Origin: Breoghania sp. | GTDB taxonomy: Bacteria; Pseudomonadota; Alphaproteobacteria; Rhizobiales; Stappiaceae | Assembly: GCF_963674635.1 (NCBI RefSeq) | Contig: NZ_OY771475.1 | Span: 4,137,001-4,201,000, forward strand | DNA length: 64,000 nt | Direction of reading: 5' to 3' | Shown here: in pieces, positions 16,534 to 24,668 of the stretch | Layout of the letters: each line of letters opens with the position of its first letter | How positions within the stretch are numbered: position 1 is the first letter of the stretch | The notes under the pieces: model-generated | Databases searched by the model: none | What the model was told of the DNA's origin: nothing | What the model saw: only the letters and a program-made list of their open reading frames with translations | Translations under genes and position numbers: made by a program

Positions 16534-17831
16534 ACCCGCTTGTCGTTCTGCTGCTCTCCTTTTTCGTCCTGATCGCGATCCGGGTGAATATCGGTTTCGC
16601 GCTGATCCTGTCCTCGGCCTTCGTGATCGTGCTGCAGGACCTGCCGCTCGTCTCGGTGGTCAACCAGATGTTCGCGGGGATCGACAGCTTCACGCTGCTG
16701 GCCGTTCCCTTCTTCATGCTGCTGGGTCGCATCCTGAATGCGGGCTCCATCACCACGCGGCTTCTGGAAGTGGCCGACGGCGCGGTCGGCCACATTCGCG
16801 GCGGGCTGGGGCATGTGAATGTCTTCGTCTCGATGGTCTTTGCGAGCCTGTCGGGCTCTGCGGCTGCCGACACGGCGAGCGTCGGCTCCATCCTGATCCC
16901 GGCCATGAAAAAGGCGGGGTATCCCGCGCCCTTCGCCGTGGCGCTGACGGCGGCGTCCTCCACGCTCGGCGTGATCATTCCGCCGTCGATCATCCTGATC
17001 GTCTATGGCGCGTTCGGGAATGTCTCCATCGGGGCGCTCTTTGTCGGCGGCGTGGTGCCGGGCATCCTCGTGGGGCTGTTCATGATGCTCTACACCTACA
17101 TCCTCGCGGTGCGCTACGGCTTTCCGGCCAATCCCTTTCCGGGTGCGCGCAAGCTGGCGCGGGTGCTGGTGCGCGGCGCACCACCGCTGATGATCCCGAT
17201 CATCGTTCTGGGCGGCATCATCGCCGGTCTCTTCACGCCAACCGAAGGCGCGATCGGGGCCGTGCTGTGGGCGCTGTTCCTGTCGCTTTTCATCTATCGC
17301 GACATCAAGCTCCGCGATCTTCCGAACATGCTCTCCTCCGCCGTGATCGACTTCGCGATCCCGATGTTCACGGTGGCGGGTGCGGGTATTTTCGGCTGGC
17401 TCATCGCCTATCTCGGGGCCTCGCAGATCGTTGTGAACTTCATCCTGGGCGTCACCGACAACAGCTACATGATCATGTTCTTGCTGATCGGCTTCCTGTT
17501 GCTGGTGGGCATGGTCCTCAACCCGATTTCGGCGACGCTGATCTTCCTGCCGATCATTCAGGCGCTGGGCGACACGGCCGGCATGAACCCCATTCACATG
17601 GGGGTTCTCAGCACCATCATCCTGTCTGTCGGCCTGGTGACCCCGCCCTATGGCATCTGCCTGCTGGTCGCCAACCAGATCGGCGGGGCGTCTCTCGGGC
17701 GCTCCATGATCGCGGCCGCTCCCATTTGCGCGCTGACCATTCTGGTTGGCCTGCTGTCTCTCGTCTTCCCTGACATCATCCTCGGGCTGCCGAAGCTTCT
17801 GGTGCCCGACCTCATTCCTTCCGGAGGCTGA
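16530..17831 (+). CDS. dctM: TRAP transporter large permease, DctM family
   Basis: Large membrane subunit, 433 residues, about twelve segments; it carries out Na+- or H+-driven uptake with DctP and DctQ. Motifs include LLAVPFFMLLGRILNAGSIT, VFASLSGSAAADTASVGSILIP, TLGVIIPPSIILIVYG and TPPYGICLLVANQIGG. ATG 16530 overlaps the DctQ stop; the open frame starts further upstream without support. Confidence 0.95.
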   Translation: MNPLVVLLLSFFVLIAIRVNIGFALILSSAFVIVLQDLPLVSVVNQMFAGIDSFTLLAVPFFMLLGRILNAGSITTRLLEVADGAVGHIRGGLGHVNVFVSMVFASLSGSAAADTASVGSILIPAMKKAGYPAPFAVALTAASSTLGVIIPPSIILIVYGAFGNVSIGALFVGGVVPGILVGLFMMLYTYILAVRYGFPANPFPGARKLARVLVRGAPPLMIPIIVLGGIIAGLFTPTEGAIGAVLWALFLSLFIYRDIKLRDLPNMLSSAVIDFAIPMFTVAGAGIFGWLIAYLGASQIVVNFILGVTDNSYMIMFLLIGFLLLVGMVLNPISATLIFLPIIQALGDTAGMNPIHMGVLSTIILSVGLVTPPYGICLLVANQIGGASLGRSMIAAAPICALTILVGLLSLVFPDIILGLPKLLVPDLIPSGG

Positions 17832-17836
17832 TTTCC

Positions 17837-18775
17837 ATGGCACATATCAAACCCAAAGGCTCGTTCGTGGCGCTTGTGACGCCGATGAACGAAGATGGAA
17901 GCATCGATTTCGAAGGCTTCCGCACCCTGCTGAACTGGCATGCGGAAAACGGCACCGAGGCGGTCCTGATCATGGGCTCCACGGGCGAGGTTTCCATGTT
18001 GTCGGCCGATGAGCGCAAGGCGATCATCACCGAGACCGCGAAGATGAAGCCGGGCAACATGCTGATGTATTACGGCATTACCGGCAATAACACCGCGACC
18101 TCCATCGAGTATGCGCGCTACGCCAAGGCGGAAGGCGCCGATGGCGCGATCCTGGCCGCGCCCGCCTATATCTGCGCGGACAACGAGGCCATCACCGATT
18201 ATGCGATGGAAGTGCTGGACAGCACCGATCTGGCGATGGGCTTCTACAACAACCCGCCGCGGGTGAAGACCGACCTGCACTGGACGAACCTCCTGAAGCT
18301 CGCCGAGCATCCGAACATGGTGGTGCTGAAGGAATCCACCACGCGCGTGGGCCAGGTGGCGCAGGTCTGTGCGGCAAAGCCCGACATGTCGATCATGTGC
18401 TGCTGCTCGCCCAATCTCGGCCTCGTCATCCCGACAATGGCGCTGGGCGGCCACGGCACGGCCAACATGACCGGCAACATCATTCCGCAGGAAATGGCCG
18501 TCATCTCCAAGCCGTGGGAGACGGGCGAGGATGCGTTTGCCTGCCGCGAGGCGTGGCTCACCAACCTGCCGATGCTGCATTACGCCTATTCCACGATCAA
18601 TCCGGTCTCCATGAAGACGCTGATGCAGGCGGTTGGCCTTCCCGCAGGCCCGCTGCGCAAGCCGCTTCAGCCCGCATCGCCGGAAATCCTCAATGCCGGT
18701 CTGAAGGCCGTCAAGGATCTGGGGCTGGACAAGAAATACGGCTTCAAGGTTTCTGCCACGGCGGCGGCGGCCTGA
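17837..18775 (+). CDS. DHDPS/N-acetylneuraminate-lyase family class I aldolase
   Basis: A 312-residue TIM-barrel lyase. Schiff-base Lys is K165 in VVLKEST. The catalytic triad and substrate residues of DapA are matched: S48-T49 in GSTGE, Y111 in PAY, Y137 and R142 in FYNNPPR. So the enzyme should make or break a C-C bond to a pyruvate-type keto acid. The substrate need not be that of lysine biosynthesis; location five bases after the TRAP permease and before an oxidoreductase argues for catabolism of the imported acid. The C-terminus has a long Ala tail. Confidence 0.9.
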   Translation: MAHIKPKGSFVALVTPMNEDGSIDFEGFRTLLNWHAENGTEAVLIMGSTGEVSMLSADERKAIITETAKMKPGNMLMYYGITGNNTATSIEYARYAKAEGADGAILAAPAYICADNEAITDYAMEVLDSTDLAMGFYNNPPRVKTDLHWTNLLKLAEHPNMVVLKESTTRVGQVAQVCAAKPDMSIMCCCSPNLGLVIPTMALGGHGTANMTGNIIPQEMAVISKPWETGEDAFACREAWLTNLPMLHYAYSTINPVSMKTLMQAVGLPAGPLRKPLQPASPEILNAGLKAVKDLGLDKKYGFKVSATAAAA

Positions 18776-18779
18776 TCCC

Positions 18780-21017
18780 ATGACACGCGAAGACCGTATC
18801 TCACTCACCCATTGGGGCCCGTTCCGGGCGACGGTTGCGGATGGCCGTCTGACGAGGGCGGTCCCGCTGCCCGGCAGCGGCGCCGATCCCGACATGATCG
18901 GCGCCCTGCCAGAAATGGTTCATTCCGATAAGCGGATCGACCGTCCGCATGTCCGCCGCTCCTATCTCCAACACGGGATCGCGGCAGGCGGGCAGGGGCG
19001 TGGGCGCGAGGACTTCGTGCCGGTGGATTGGCAGACCGCGCTTGATCTTGTCTCCGGGGAGCTGTCCCGCGTCTATCGCGATCATGGTCCGACCTCGGTT
19101 TTTGGCGGCTCCTATGGTTGGTCGAGCGCGGGGCGTTTCCACCATGCGCGCACGCAGATCCGGCGCTTCCTGTCGGCTGCCGGAGGCTTCACCGACCAGA
19201 TCAGCAATTACAGCTGGGGCGCGGCGCACATGATCCTGCCCCATGTGGTGGGCTCCGCGGATGCCGTCTCAAAGGCCGCCACCGCATGGTCCACGATTGC
19301 CAGCGACGGCGATGCCGTCGTCGCCTTTGGCGGTCTCAACCCGAAGAACTGGCGGGTGACGTCGGGCGGAGCCGGGCATCATCACATCCCGCAAGAGATC
19401 GAAAAGGCACAGGCGCGCGGGGTGAAGTTCGTCATCGTCTCGCCTTTGGCCGACGACGTGCCGCCGGGGCTCGATGCAACATTGATCCGGCCTCGGCCCA
19501 ATTCTGACACCGCGATCATTCTGGCGTTGGCGCATGAGGCGGTGCGCACGGGCCGTGCCGATCGCGCCTTCCTCGACCGGTTCACCGTCGGGGCGGATAT
19601 CTTCATCGACTATCTGACCGGCAAGAGCGACGGTCAGCCGAAAACGCTTGAATGGGCGGCGGAGATTTCCGGGCTCGATCTTGCGGAACTGCAGACCCTT
19701 TGGGAGACGATCCGGCAGGGTCGGGTGATGCTGTCGTCGGCCTGGTCGCTGCAGCGCGCCGATCATGGCGAACAGCCGTTCTGGGCGCTGATCGCCTTGG
19801 CCGCGATGCTCGGTCAGATCGGGCTCCCCGGCGGCGGGTTCTGCTTCGGCTATGGCTCGATGAATTCGGTCGGCGCCACTGCGCGCTCCGGCTACGTGCC
19901 GTCCATGCCGGGCCTTCCCAATACCGGCGGCATGGCGATTCCGGTTGCTTCCTTCGCCGACGCCTTTCTCAATCCGGGCAAGGAAATCGCCTTCAATGGG
20001 CGCATGGTGCGCTATCCGGATGTGCGGCTCGTCTATTGGGCGGGCGGCAATCCCTTCCATCACGCACAGGATCTGGGGCGGGTGGAGGAGGCGTGGCAGC
20101 GCCCTGAAACCGTCATCGTGCATGAACCGTGGTGGACGCCCACGGCGCGCCGTGCCGATATCGTTTTGCCCGCGACCACGAGTATGGAGCGCAACGACAT
20201 CGGCGGCACCTCCCGCGATCCGCATGTCTTTGCGATGCCGAAGCTGATCGAGCCAGTGGGCGAGGCGCGCAACGATTTCGATATCTTCTGCGCGCTGGCC
20301 GACCGCCTCGGGTGCCGGGCCGCCTATGACGAAGGCCTGGACGAGGCGGGCTGGCTTGCGCGGCTGTGGTGGGCGTCTGAGGAACGCGGTGTGCGCGAAG
20401 GCGTTGCCGTCCCCGATCTTGAGGCGTTGTGGGCGCAAGGCCTGTGGCGTGTGCCGCTGCCTGAGGAGCCTGAGGTTCTGTTGTCGGACTTCCGAGCCGA
20501 TCCCGACGCCCATCCGCTTGCGACGCCGTCTGGCCGCATCGAGCTTTATTCGGAAACGATCGCGGGCTTTGCCTATGACGATTGCCCGCCCCATGCCGCG
20601 TGGCTGGAGCCGAAGGAATGGCTGGGCAGTGCGGGGGAAGACGAGTTCCATCTCGTGACCAACCAGCCCGCCAGGCAGCTTCACAGCCAGCTTTATCAGG
20701 CGCACGAACAAGATGGCCCCGCGCGGGTGCGCATCGCGCCTGAGGATGCCCGCACACGCGGGCTATGCGAAGGCCAGCGGGTCCGGTTGTGGAACGCGCG
20801 CGGGAGCTGCCTCGCCATTGCCCATATCGACGAGAGCCTCAGGCCCGGGGTTCTCGTCATGCCCACGGGGGCGTGGTTTGAGCCCGGTGCGGACGGGACC
20901 GAGCAGAACGGAAATCCGAATGTGCTGACGGCGGATCGGCGCACGTCGCAACTCGCCCAGGCCTGCGCGGCGCTGAGCGCACTGGTGCGGATCGAGGCTG
21001 CGGGCGAACCTAAATGA
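18780..21017 (+). CDS. Molybdopterin oxidoreductase of the DMSO/biotin sulfoxide reductase (BisC) type
   Basis: A 745-residue Mo-bisMGD enzyme. The N-terminus THWGPFRATV matches the BisC/TorA/DorA branch. SYGWSSAGRFHHA carries a Tyr (Y112) and NYSWGAA carries a Ser (S145); their spacing of 33 equals that of Tyr114 and Ser147 in DMSO reductase, where Ser ligates Mo. There is no N-terminal Fe-S Cys motif and no Tat signal, so it is cytoplasmic like BisC. It starts four bases after the lyase gene in the TRAP operon. It could reduce an S- or N-oxide moiety of the imported compound or repair oxidised metabolites. Confidence 0.87.
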   Translation: MTREDRISLTHWGPFRATVADGRLTRAVPLPGSGADPDMIGALPEMVHSDKRIDRPHVRRSYLQHGIAAGGQGRGREDFVPVDWQTALDLVSGELSRVYRDHGPTSVFGGSYGWSSAGRFHHARTQIRRFLSAAGGFTDQISNYSWGAAHMILPHVVGSADAVSKAATAWSTIASDGDAVVAFGGLNPKNWRVTSGGAGHHHIPQEIEKAQARGVKFVIVSPLADDVPPGLDATLIRPRPNSDTAIILALAHEAVRTGRADRAFLDRFTVGADIFIDYLTGKSDGQPKTLEWAAEISGLDLAELQTLWETIRQGRVMLSSAWSLQRADHGEQPFWALIALAAMLGQIGLPGGGFCFGYGSMNSVGATARSGYVPSMPGLPNTGGMAIPVASFADAFLNPGKEIAFNGRMVRYPDVRLVYWAGGNPFHHAQDLGRVEEAWQRPETVIVHEPWWTPTARRADIVLPATTSMERNDIGGTSRDPHVFAMPKLIEPVGEARNDFDIFCALADRLGCRAAYDEGLDEAGWLARLWWASEERGVREGVAVPDLEALWAQGLWRVPLPEEPEVLLSDFRADPDAHPLATPSGRIELYSETIAGFAYDDCPPHAAWLEPKEWLGSAGEDEFHLVTNQPARQLHSQLYQAHEQDGPARVRIAPEDARTRGLCEGQRVRLWNARGSCLAIAHIDESLRPGVLVMPTGAWFEPGADGTEQNGNPNVLTADRRTSQLAQACAALSALVRIEAAGEPK

Positions 21018-21048
21018 GGCCTGAGAGGGTCTCGCGAAAGGAACACTG

Positions 21049-21831
21049 ATGGATCTTGGAATTCGTGGCCGCAAGGCGTTGTTGACCGGTTCGAGCAAGG
21101 GCATGGGACGGGCCTGCGCGTTCGCCGTGGCGCGTGAGGGCGTCGATGTCACGCTGGTGGCGCGCAACCGGACGACGCTTCTGGCGACGGCGGAAGAAAT
21201 CCGCGCCGAGACCGGCGTCAAGGTGCAGAGCGTTGTCGCCGATATTTCCACCGAGGAAGGTCGTGCGGAGGTCCTGCAGGCCTGCCCGGATCCCGATATC
21301 GTGCTCAACAATGCGGGCGGCAAACTTCCCGGCGATTTCCGCGACTGGGACCGCAAGGAATGGATCGAGGCGATCGACCTGATGATGTTGCCGCCGATCA
21401 TGATGATGCGTGCGGTGGTGGACGGCATGATGGAGCGTGGCTTCGGGCGCATCGTCAACATCGTCTCGCGCAGCGTGAAGATCCCGCAAAACGAACTGGG
21501 TCTTTCCAACGGCGCACGCTCGGGGCTTGTCGGGTTCACGGCAGGCCTCGCCCGCCAGACAGTGCGCCACAATGTGACGATCAACAACCTGCTTCCCGGC
21601 ATCTTCGACAGTGACGCCCAACGTGAGCACATCGAAGGCATGATCAAGGACGGGGCAACGCAGACATTCGACGAAATCTGGGCGGCGCGTGCGGCTGCCA
21701 ATCCGGCGGGGCGTTATGGCCGACCGGAAGAGATCGGGGCCTATTTCGCGTTCCTGTGTGGCGAGAATGCAGGTTTCATCACCGGCCAAAGCCTGCTGAT
21801 AGACGGTGGCAGCTATCCCGGGACGTATTGA
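21049..21831 (+). CDS. SDR-family protein with altered active site
   Basis: A 260-residue Rossmann-fold protein. The cofactor motif TGSSKGMG (13-20) and NNAGG (87-91) are intact. S140 is at the catalytic serine position, but the expected Tyr thirteen residues later is S153 and the expected Lys is R157 (in SNGAR). The canonical YxxxK pair is therefore missing. The C-terminal LIDGGSYPGTY is normal for the family. It may use a different mechanism or only bind ligand. It is 31 bases after the Mo enzyme and ends the operon. A short hairpin GAGGTT-GAAA-AACCTC lies at 21849-21864 after it. Confidence 0.88.
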   Translation: MDLGIRGRKALLTGSSKGMGRACAFAVAREGVDVTLVARNRTTLLATAEEIRAETGVKVQSVVADISTEEGRAEVLQACPDPDIVLNNAGGKLPGDFRDWDRKEWIEAIDLMMLPPIMMMRAVVDGMMERGFGRIVNIVSRSVKIPQNELGLSNGARSGLVGFTAGLARQTVRHNVTINNLLPGIFDSDAQREHIEGMIKDGATQTFDEIWAARAAANPAGRYGRPEEIGAYFAFLCGENAGFITGQSLLIDGGSYPGTY

Positions 21832-22005
21832 TCTCACCCGATCCGGCGGAGGTTGAAAAACCTCAATGCGTTTCGGGGCAACACATGCTTGTGACTGCGG
21901 TGCAGGCAACGTCACGCGCAACCTGTGCGCGGCGCTGTCTGGCCAAGATAATGGACTGATCCGGCTCGCCTGGAGGAGACGGGCATCCAACCAGAAAGAA
22001 CTGAC

Positions 22006-23139
22006 ATGAAACCGCTCTCTCCCGAATGCCTTCCTCTTCCCGATTGTGCCGAACGTGCCTGGGCGCGCGACGCCGTGAACCTGCTTGAAGGCGATGCGCG
22101 ACGCTCCGCCGATACGCATCTGATCAATCCGGTATTTCCCGGGCTGAGCGGAATCTCCTTCTATCTGAAGGACGAAAGCACGCATCCCACCGGCAGTCTG
22201 AAGCATCGCCTGGCCCGCTCGCTGGTGCTCTATGGCATCTGTAACGGCCTGATCCGGCAGGGCACGACGCTGGTTGAGGCGTCTTCCGGCTCCACCGCCG
22301 TTTCAGAGGCCTATTTCGCGCATCTGCTCGACCTGCCCTTTGTTGCGGTCATGACGAAGGATACCTCGCGCCAGAAGGTCGCCGAGATCGAGCGTTTCGG
22401 CGGCAAATGCCATTTCGTCGACCGCGCCTGCGAGATCTATGACGCGGCGCGCACGGTGGCTGCGGAGACGGGCGGGCACTATCTCGACCAGTTCACCTAT
22501 GCCGAGCGGGCGACCGACTGGCGCGGCAACAACAACATTGCCGAGAGCATCTTCAAGCAGATGGAGCGTGAGGTGCATCCGGTTCCCGAATGGGTGGTGA
22601 TGTGCGCCGGCACGGGCGGCACGTCGGCGACCATCGGGCGTTATCTGCGCTATCGCAGCCTGCACACGCGGCTGTGCGTGGTGGATGTCGAGAATTCCGT
22701 CTTCTATGACGGCTTCCGCACCGGCGACCGCAACAAGACCTGCGAAAAGGGCTCGCGCATCGAAGGCATCGGGCGTCCCCGCGTGGAGCCTTCCTTCCTG
22801 CCCTCGGTGATCGATCACATGATCAAGATCCCCGATGCCGCTTCGCTTGCCGCCATGCATGTTCTGTCGGAACGCATCTTCCGCCGTGTCGGCGGATCAA
22901 CGGGCACGAACTTCTTCGGCCTGTGCTGGGTTGCGGGGCAGATGATGCGCGAAAAGCGCGATGGCTCGCTGGTCTCGGTCATCTGCGACAGCGGCGCGCG
23001 CTACGAGGATACCTATTACAATGCCGATTGGCTCGCTAGGAACGAGTTCGATATCGAGCCCTATCGCGAAGCCTTGAACACCTTCCTCGACACCGGCGAT
23101 TTCTCGCTGCTGGAGGCACTGGTGCGCGCCTCGAAATAG
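22006..23139 (+). CDS. PLP-dependent cysteine synthase-family protein (Cds1-like L-cysteine desulfhydrase)
   Basis: A 377-residue fold type II PLP enzyme. K66 in HPTGSLKHRLA is the PLP lysine, EASSGSTAVSEAY contains the substrate loop, and GTGGTSATIGRYLRY binds phosphate. SRIEGIGRPRVEPSF and GGSTGTNFFG are typical of the Cds1 group, which releases H2S from cysteine. Preceded by a 174-base gap, so it probably has its own promoter. A weak hairpin GCCCTG-TTCG-CAGGGC follows the stop at 23149-23164. Substrate is inferred from family only. Confidence 0.83.
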   Translation: MKPLSPECLPLPDCAERAWARDAVNLLEGDARRSADTHLINPVFPGLSGISFYLKDESTHPTGSLKHRLARSLVLYGICNGLIRQGTTLVEASSGSTAVSEAYFAHLLDLPFVAVMTKDTSRQKVAEIERFGGKCHFVDRACEIYDAARTVAAETGGHYLDQFTYAERATDWRGNNNIAESIFKQMEREVHPVPEWVVMCAGTGGTSATIGRYLRYRSLHTRLCVVDVENSVFYDGFRTGDRNKTCEKGSRIEGIGRPRVEPSFLPSVIDHMIKIPDAASLAAMHVLSERIFRRVGGSTGTNFFGLCWVAGQMMREKRDGSLVSVICDSGARYEDTYYNADWLARNEFDIEPYREALNTFLDTGDFSLLEALVRASK

Positions 23140-23148
23140 GGGCGCTTG

Positions 23149-23164
23149 GCCCTGTTCGCAGGGC
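23149..23164 (+). terminator. Possible terminator of the Cds1-like gene
   Basis: Six-bp stem GCCCTG / CAGGGC with a stable TTCG loop ten bases after the stop. A strong T-run is missing, so termination may be partial. Confidence 0.4.
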
Positions 23165-23349
23165 TGGCTTATGTCGGCGCGGCGGCACCAGGATGCTGCC
23201 GCGCTCCTTCCTCATGACCTGAAGCTTCGTTTTGTCCCCGGCGAGCGCCAGTCGCTTCATGGCTGGATGTCCACACCCGCCTCCGCCCTGCTGGCGGTGG
23301 AAGAGACGGGCGGTCAATCCGCCTGAAGGAACCAGGCTCCACCGGGGAT

Positions 23350-23410
23350 GTCGCCGTGACGGTTGCTACCCGGTGGCACGAAAGCCACCGGATCTCACGT
23401 AGCAGGCGAC
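23350..23410. other. Three-tier inverted repeat in a convergent intergenic region
   Basis: Nested perfect arms: GTCGCC (23350-23355) with GGCGAC (23405-23410), TGCTAC (23364-23369) with GTAGCA (23399-23404), and CCGGTGGC (23370-23377) with GCCACCGG (23384-23391). Twenty base pairs in all, with a 6-base loop. The two side bulges carry GTGA and TCAC, which are also complementary. It lies between the 3' ends of the Cds1-like gene and ackA, so it could terminate either strand or be a structured 3' UTR. There is no clear T-run. The 281 bases between the genes hold no supported CDS. Confidence 0.55.
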
Positions 23411-23420
23411 GCAGACAGCC

Positions 23421-24641
23421 TCAGGCGGCGTTTCGCATGGTCAGAAGGTCGACCGTATGCTGGGCGATCATCAGCTCTTCATTCGTCGGGATCACGTGAA
23501 CCGGGAGAGAATTTTCCGCCGAAATCCGCGACTGACGATTGGCGTTGCTTTCCTCGCAAAGCTCGATACCGAGCCACTTGAGGTGCTTGCACACCATGGA
23601 ACGGATCGGCGCGGAGTGTTCGCCGATACCCGCCGTGAAGATAAGCGCATCGAACCCGCCCATGGCGCAGGCCAGGCGTGCGATTTCCTTGGCGACGCGT
23701 GAGCAGAAGATATCGACGGCTTCCTTCGCCCTCGGATCATCACTCGACAGAAGCGCACGCATGTCGTTGGAGATACCCGACATGCCGAGCAGGCCCGACT
23801 TGTGATAGAGCAGCTGCTCCAGATCGTTCACGTTCATCTTGTATTCGCGCATCAGATGAATGATGACGCCCGGATCGAGGTTGCCGCAGCGCGTGCCCAT
23901 AGGCACACCCTCCAGCACGGAAAAGCCCATCGTGGTGTCGTAGCTGCGACCATTCTTCAGGGCGCACAGGCTGGACCCGTTCCCCAGATGGGCAACGACG
24001 ACGCGACCCTCGGCCAGGTCCGGCATTTCCTCTCTGAGATGACGGGAAATGTACTCGTAGGACAGGCCATGGAAGCCATAGCGGCGAATGCCCGCCTCCG
24101 TCAGCTCGCGCGGGATGGCGTAGGTGGTGGAGGTGGAGGGCTGTGTGTGGTGAAAGGCGGTGTCGAAACAGGCCACCTGCGGCAGCTCGGACCGGCTTTC
24201 CGATAACACGCGGATCGCTGCCGTGTTCTGAGGCTGGTGCAGCGGAGCCAGCGGAATGAGAGATTCCAGCTCCTTCATCAGATGCTCGTTGATCATCACC
24301 GGATGATGCAGCCCGGAACCGCCATGGACCACGCGGTGACCGGCGGCCAGCAGCGGCATGCCCTCCGGCAGGCGCGACTCGATCCAGGAGATCAGGTGCG
24401 GCAACAGCGGTGCCACGCCACCCTTGTCGCGATCGGCCCAGGATTCCTCAGCCATCTTCTCCCCCGCCTCGGTCTTGGCGGTCAGTTTGGCGTCGGTGCC
24501 GATCTCGCACAGCTGACCGGCAAAGAACGGAGCGATCTTGTTTTGCGCCGGCTCAACGGCGAAGACGGTGAATTTGACGGAAGAGGAGCCACTGTTGAGG
24601 ACAAGCAGCGCTCCTTTCTCAAGCGATTGGAATGCAGTCAC
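23421..24641 (-). CDS. ackA: Acetate kinase
   Basis: About 406 residues of the ASKHA acetate kinase family, making acetyl phosphate/ATP from acetate reversibly. Motifs are LLVLNSGSSSVKF at the N-terminus, GHRVVHGG, YGFHGLSYEYIS, VVAHLGNGSSL, MGFSVLEGVPMGTRCGNLDPG and FTAGIGEHS. The frame opens at a TTG at 24659, but a GTG at 24641 lies nine bases after GAGAGGG and is the better start. The enzyme is downstream of a MaoC-Pta fusion, and together they would interconvert acetyl-CoA and acetate. Confidence 0.95.
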   Translation of the reverse strand: MTAFQSLEKGALLVLNSGSSSVKFTVFAVEPAQNKIAPFFAGQLCEIGTDAKLTAKTEAGEKMAEESWADRDKGGVAPLLPHLISWIESRLPEGMPLLAAGHRVVHGGSGLHHPVMINEHLMKELESLIPLAPLHQPQNTAAIRVLSESRSELPQVACFDTAFHHTQPSTSTTYAIPRELTEAGIRRYGFHGLSYEYISRHLREEMPDLAEGRVVVAHLGNGSSLCALKNGRSYDTTMGFSVLEGVPMGTRCGNLDPGVIIHLMREYKMNVNDLEQLLYHKSGLLGMSGISNDMRALLSSDDPRAKEAVDIFCSRVAKEIARLACAMGGFDALIFTAGIGEHSAPIRSMVCKHLKWLGIELCEESNANRQSRISAENSLPVHVIPTNEELMIAQHTVDLLTMRNAA

Positions 24642-24668
24642 AGGAGAATTCCCTCTCAATAAAGTGGA

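Noticed and set aside
17837..18775. Calling the lyase DapA (lysine biosynthesis)
   Set aside because: Catalytic residues are shared across the DHDPS/NAL family, and the operon context is transport and catabolism, so the specific DapA name is not supported.
23036..23317. 93-residue minus-strand frame near the Cds1-like gene end
   Set aside because: Overlaps the 3' end of the PLP enzyme gene, is Arg/Pro/Gly-rich, and has no family pattern.
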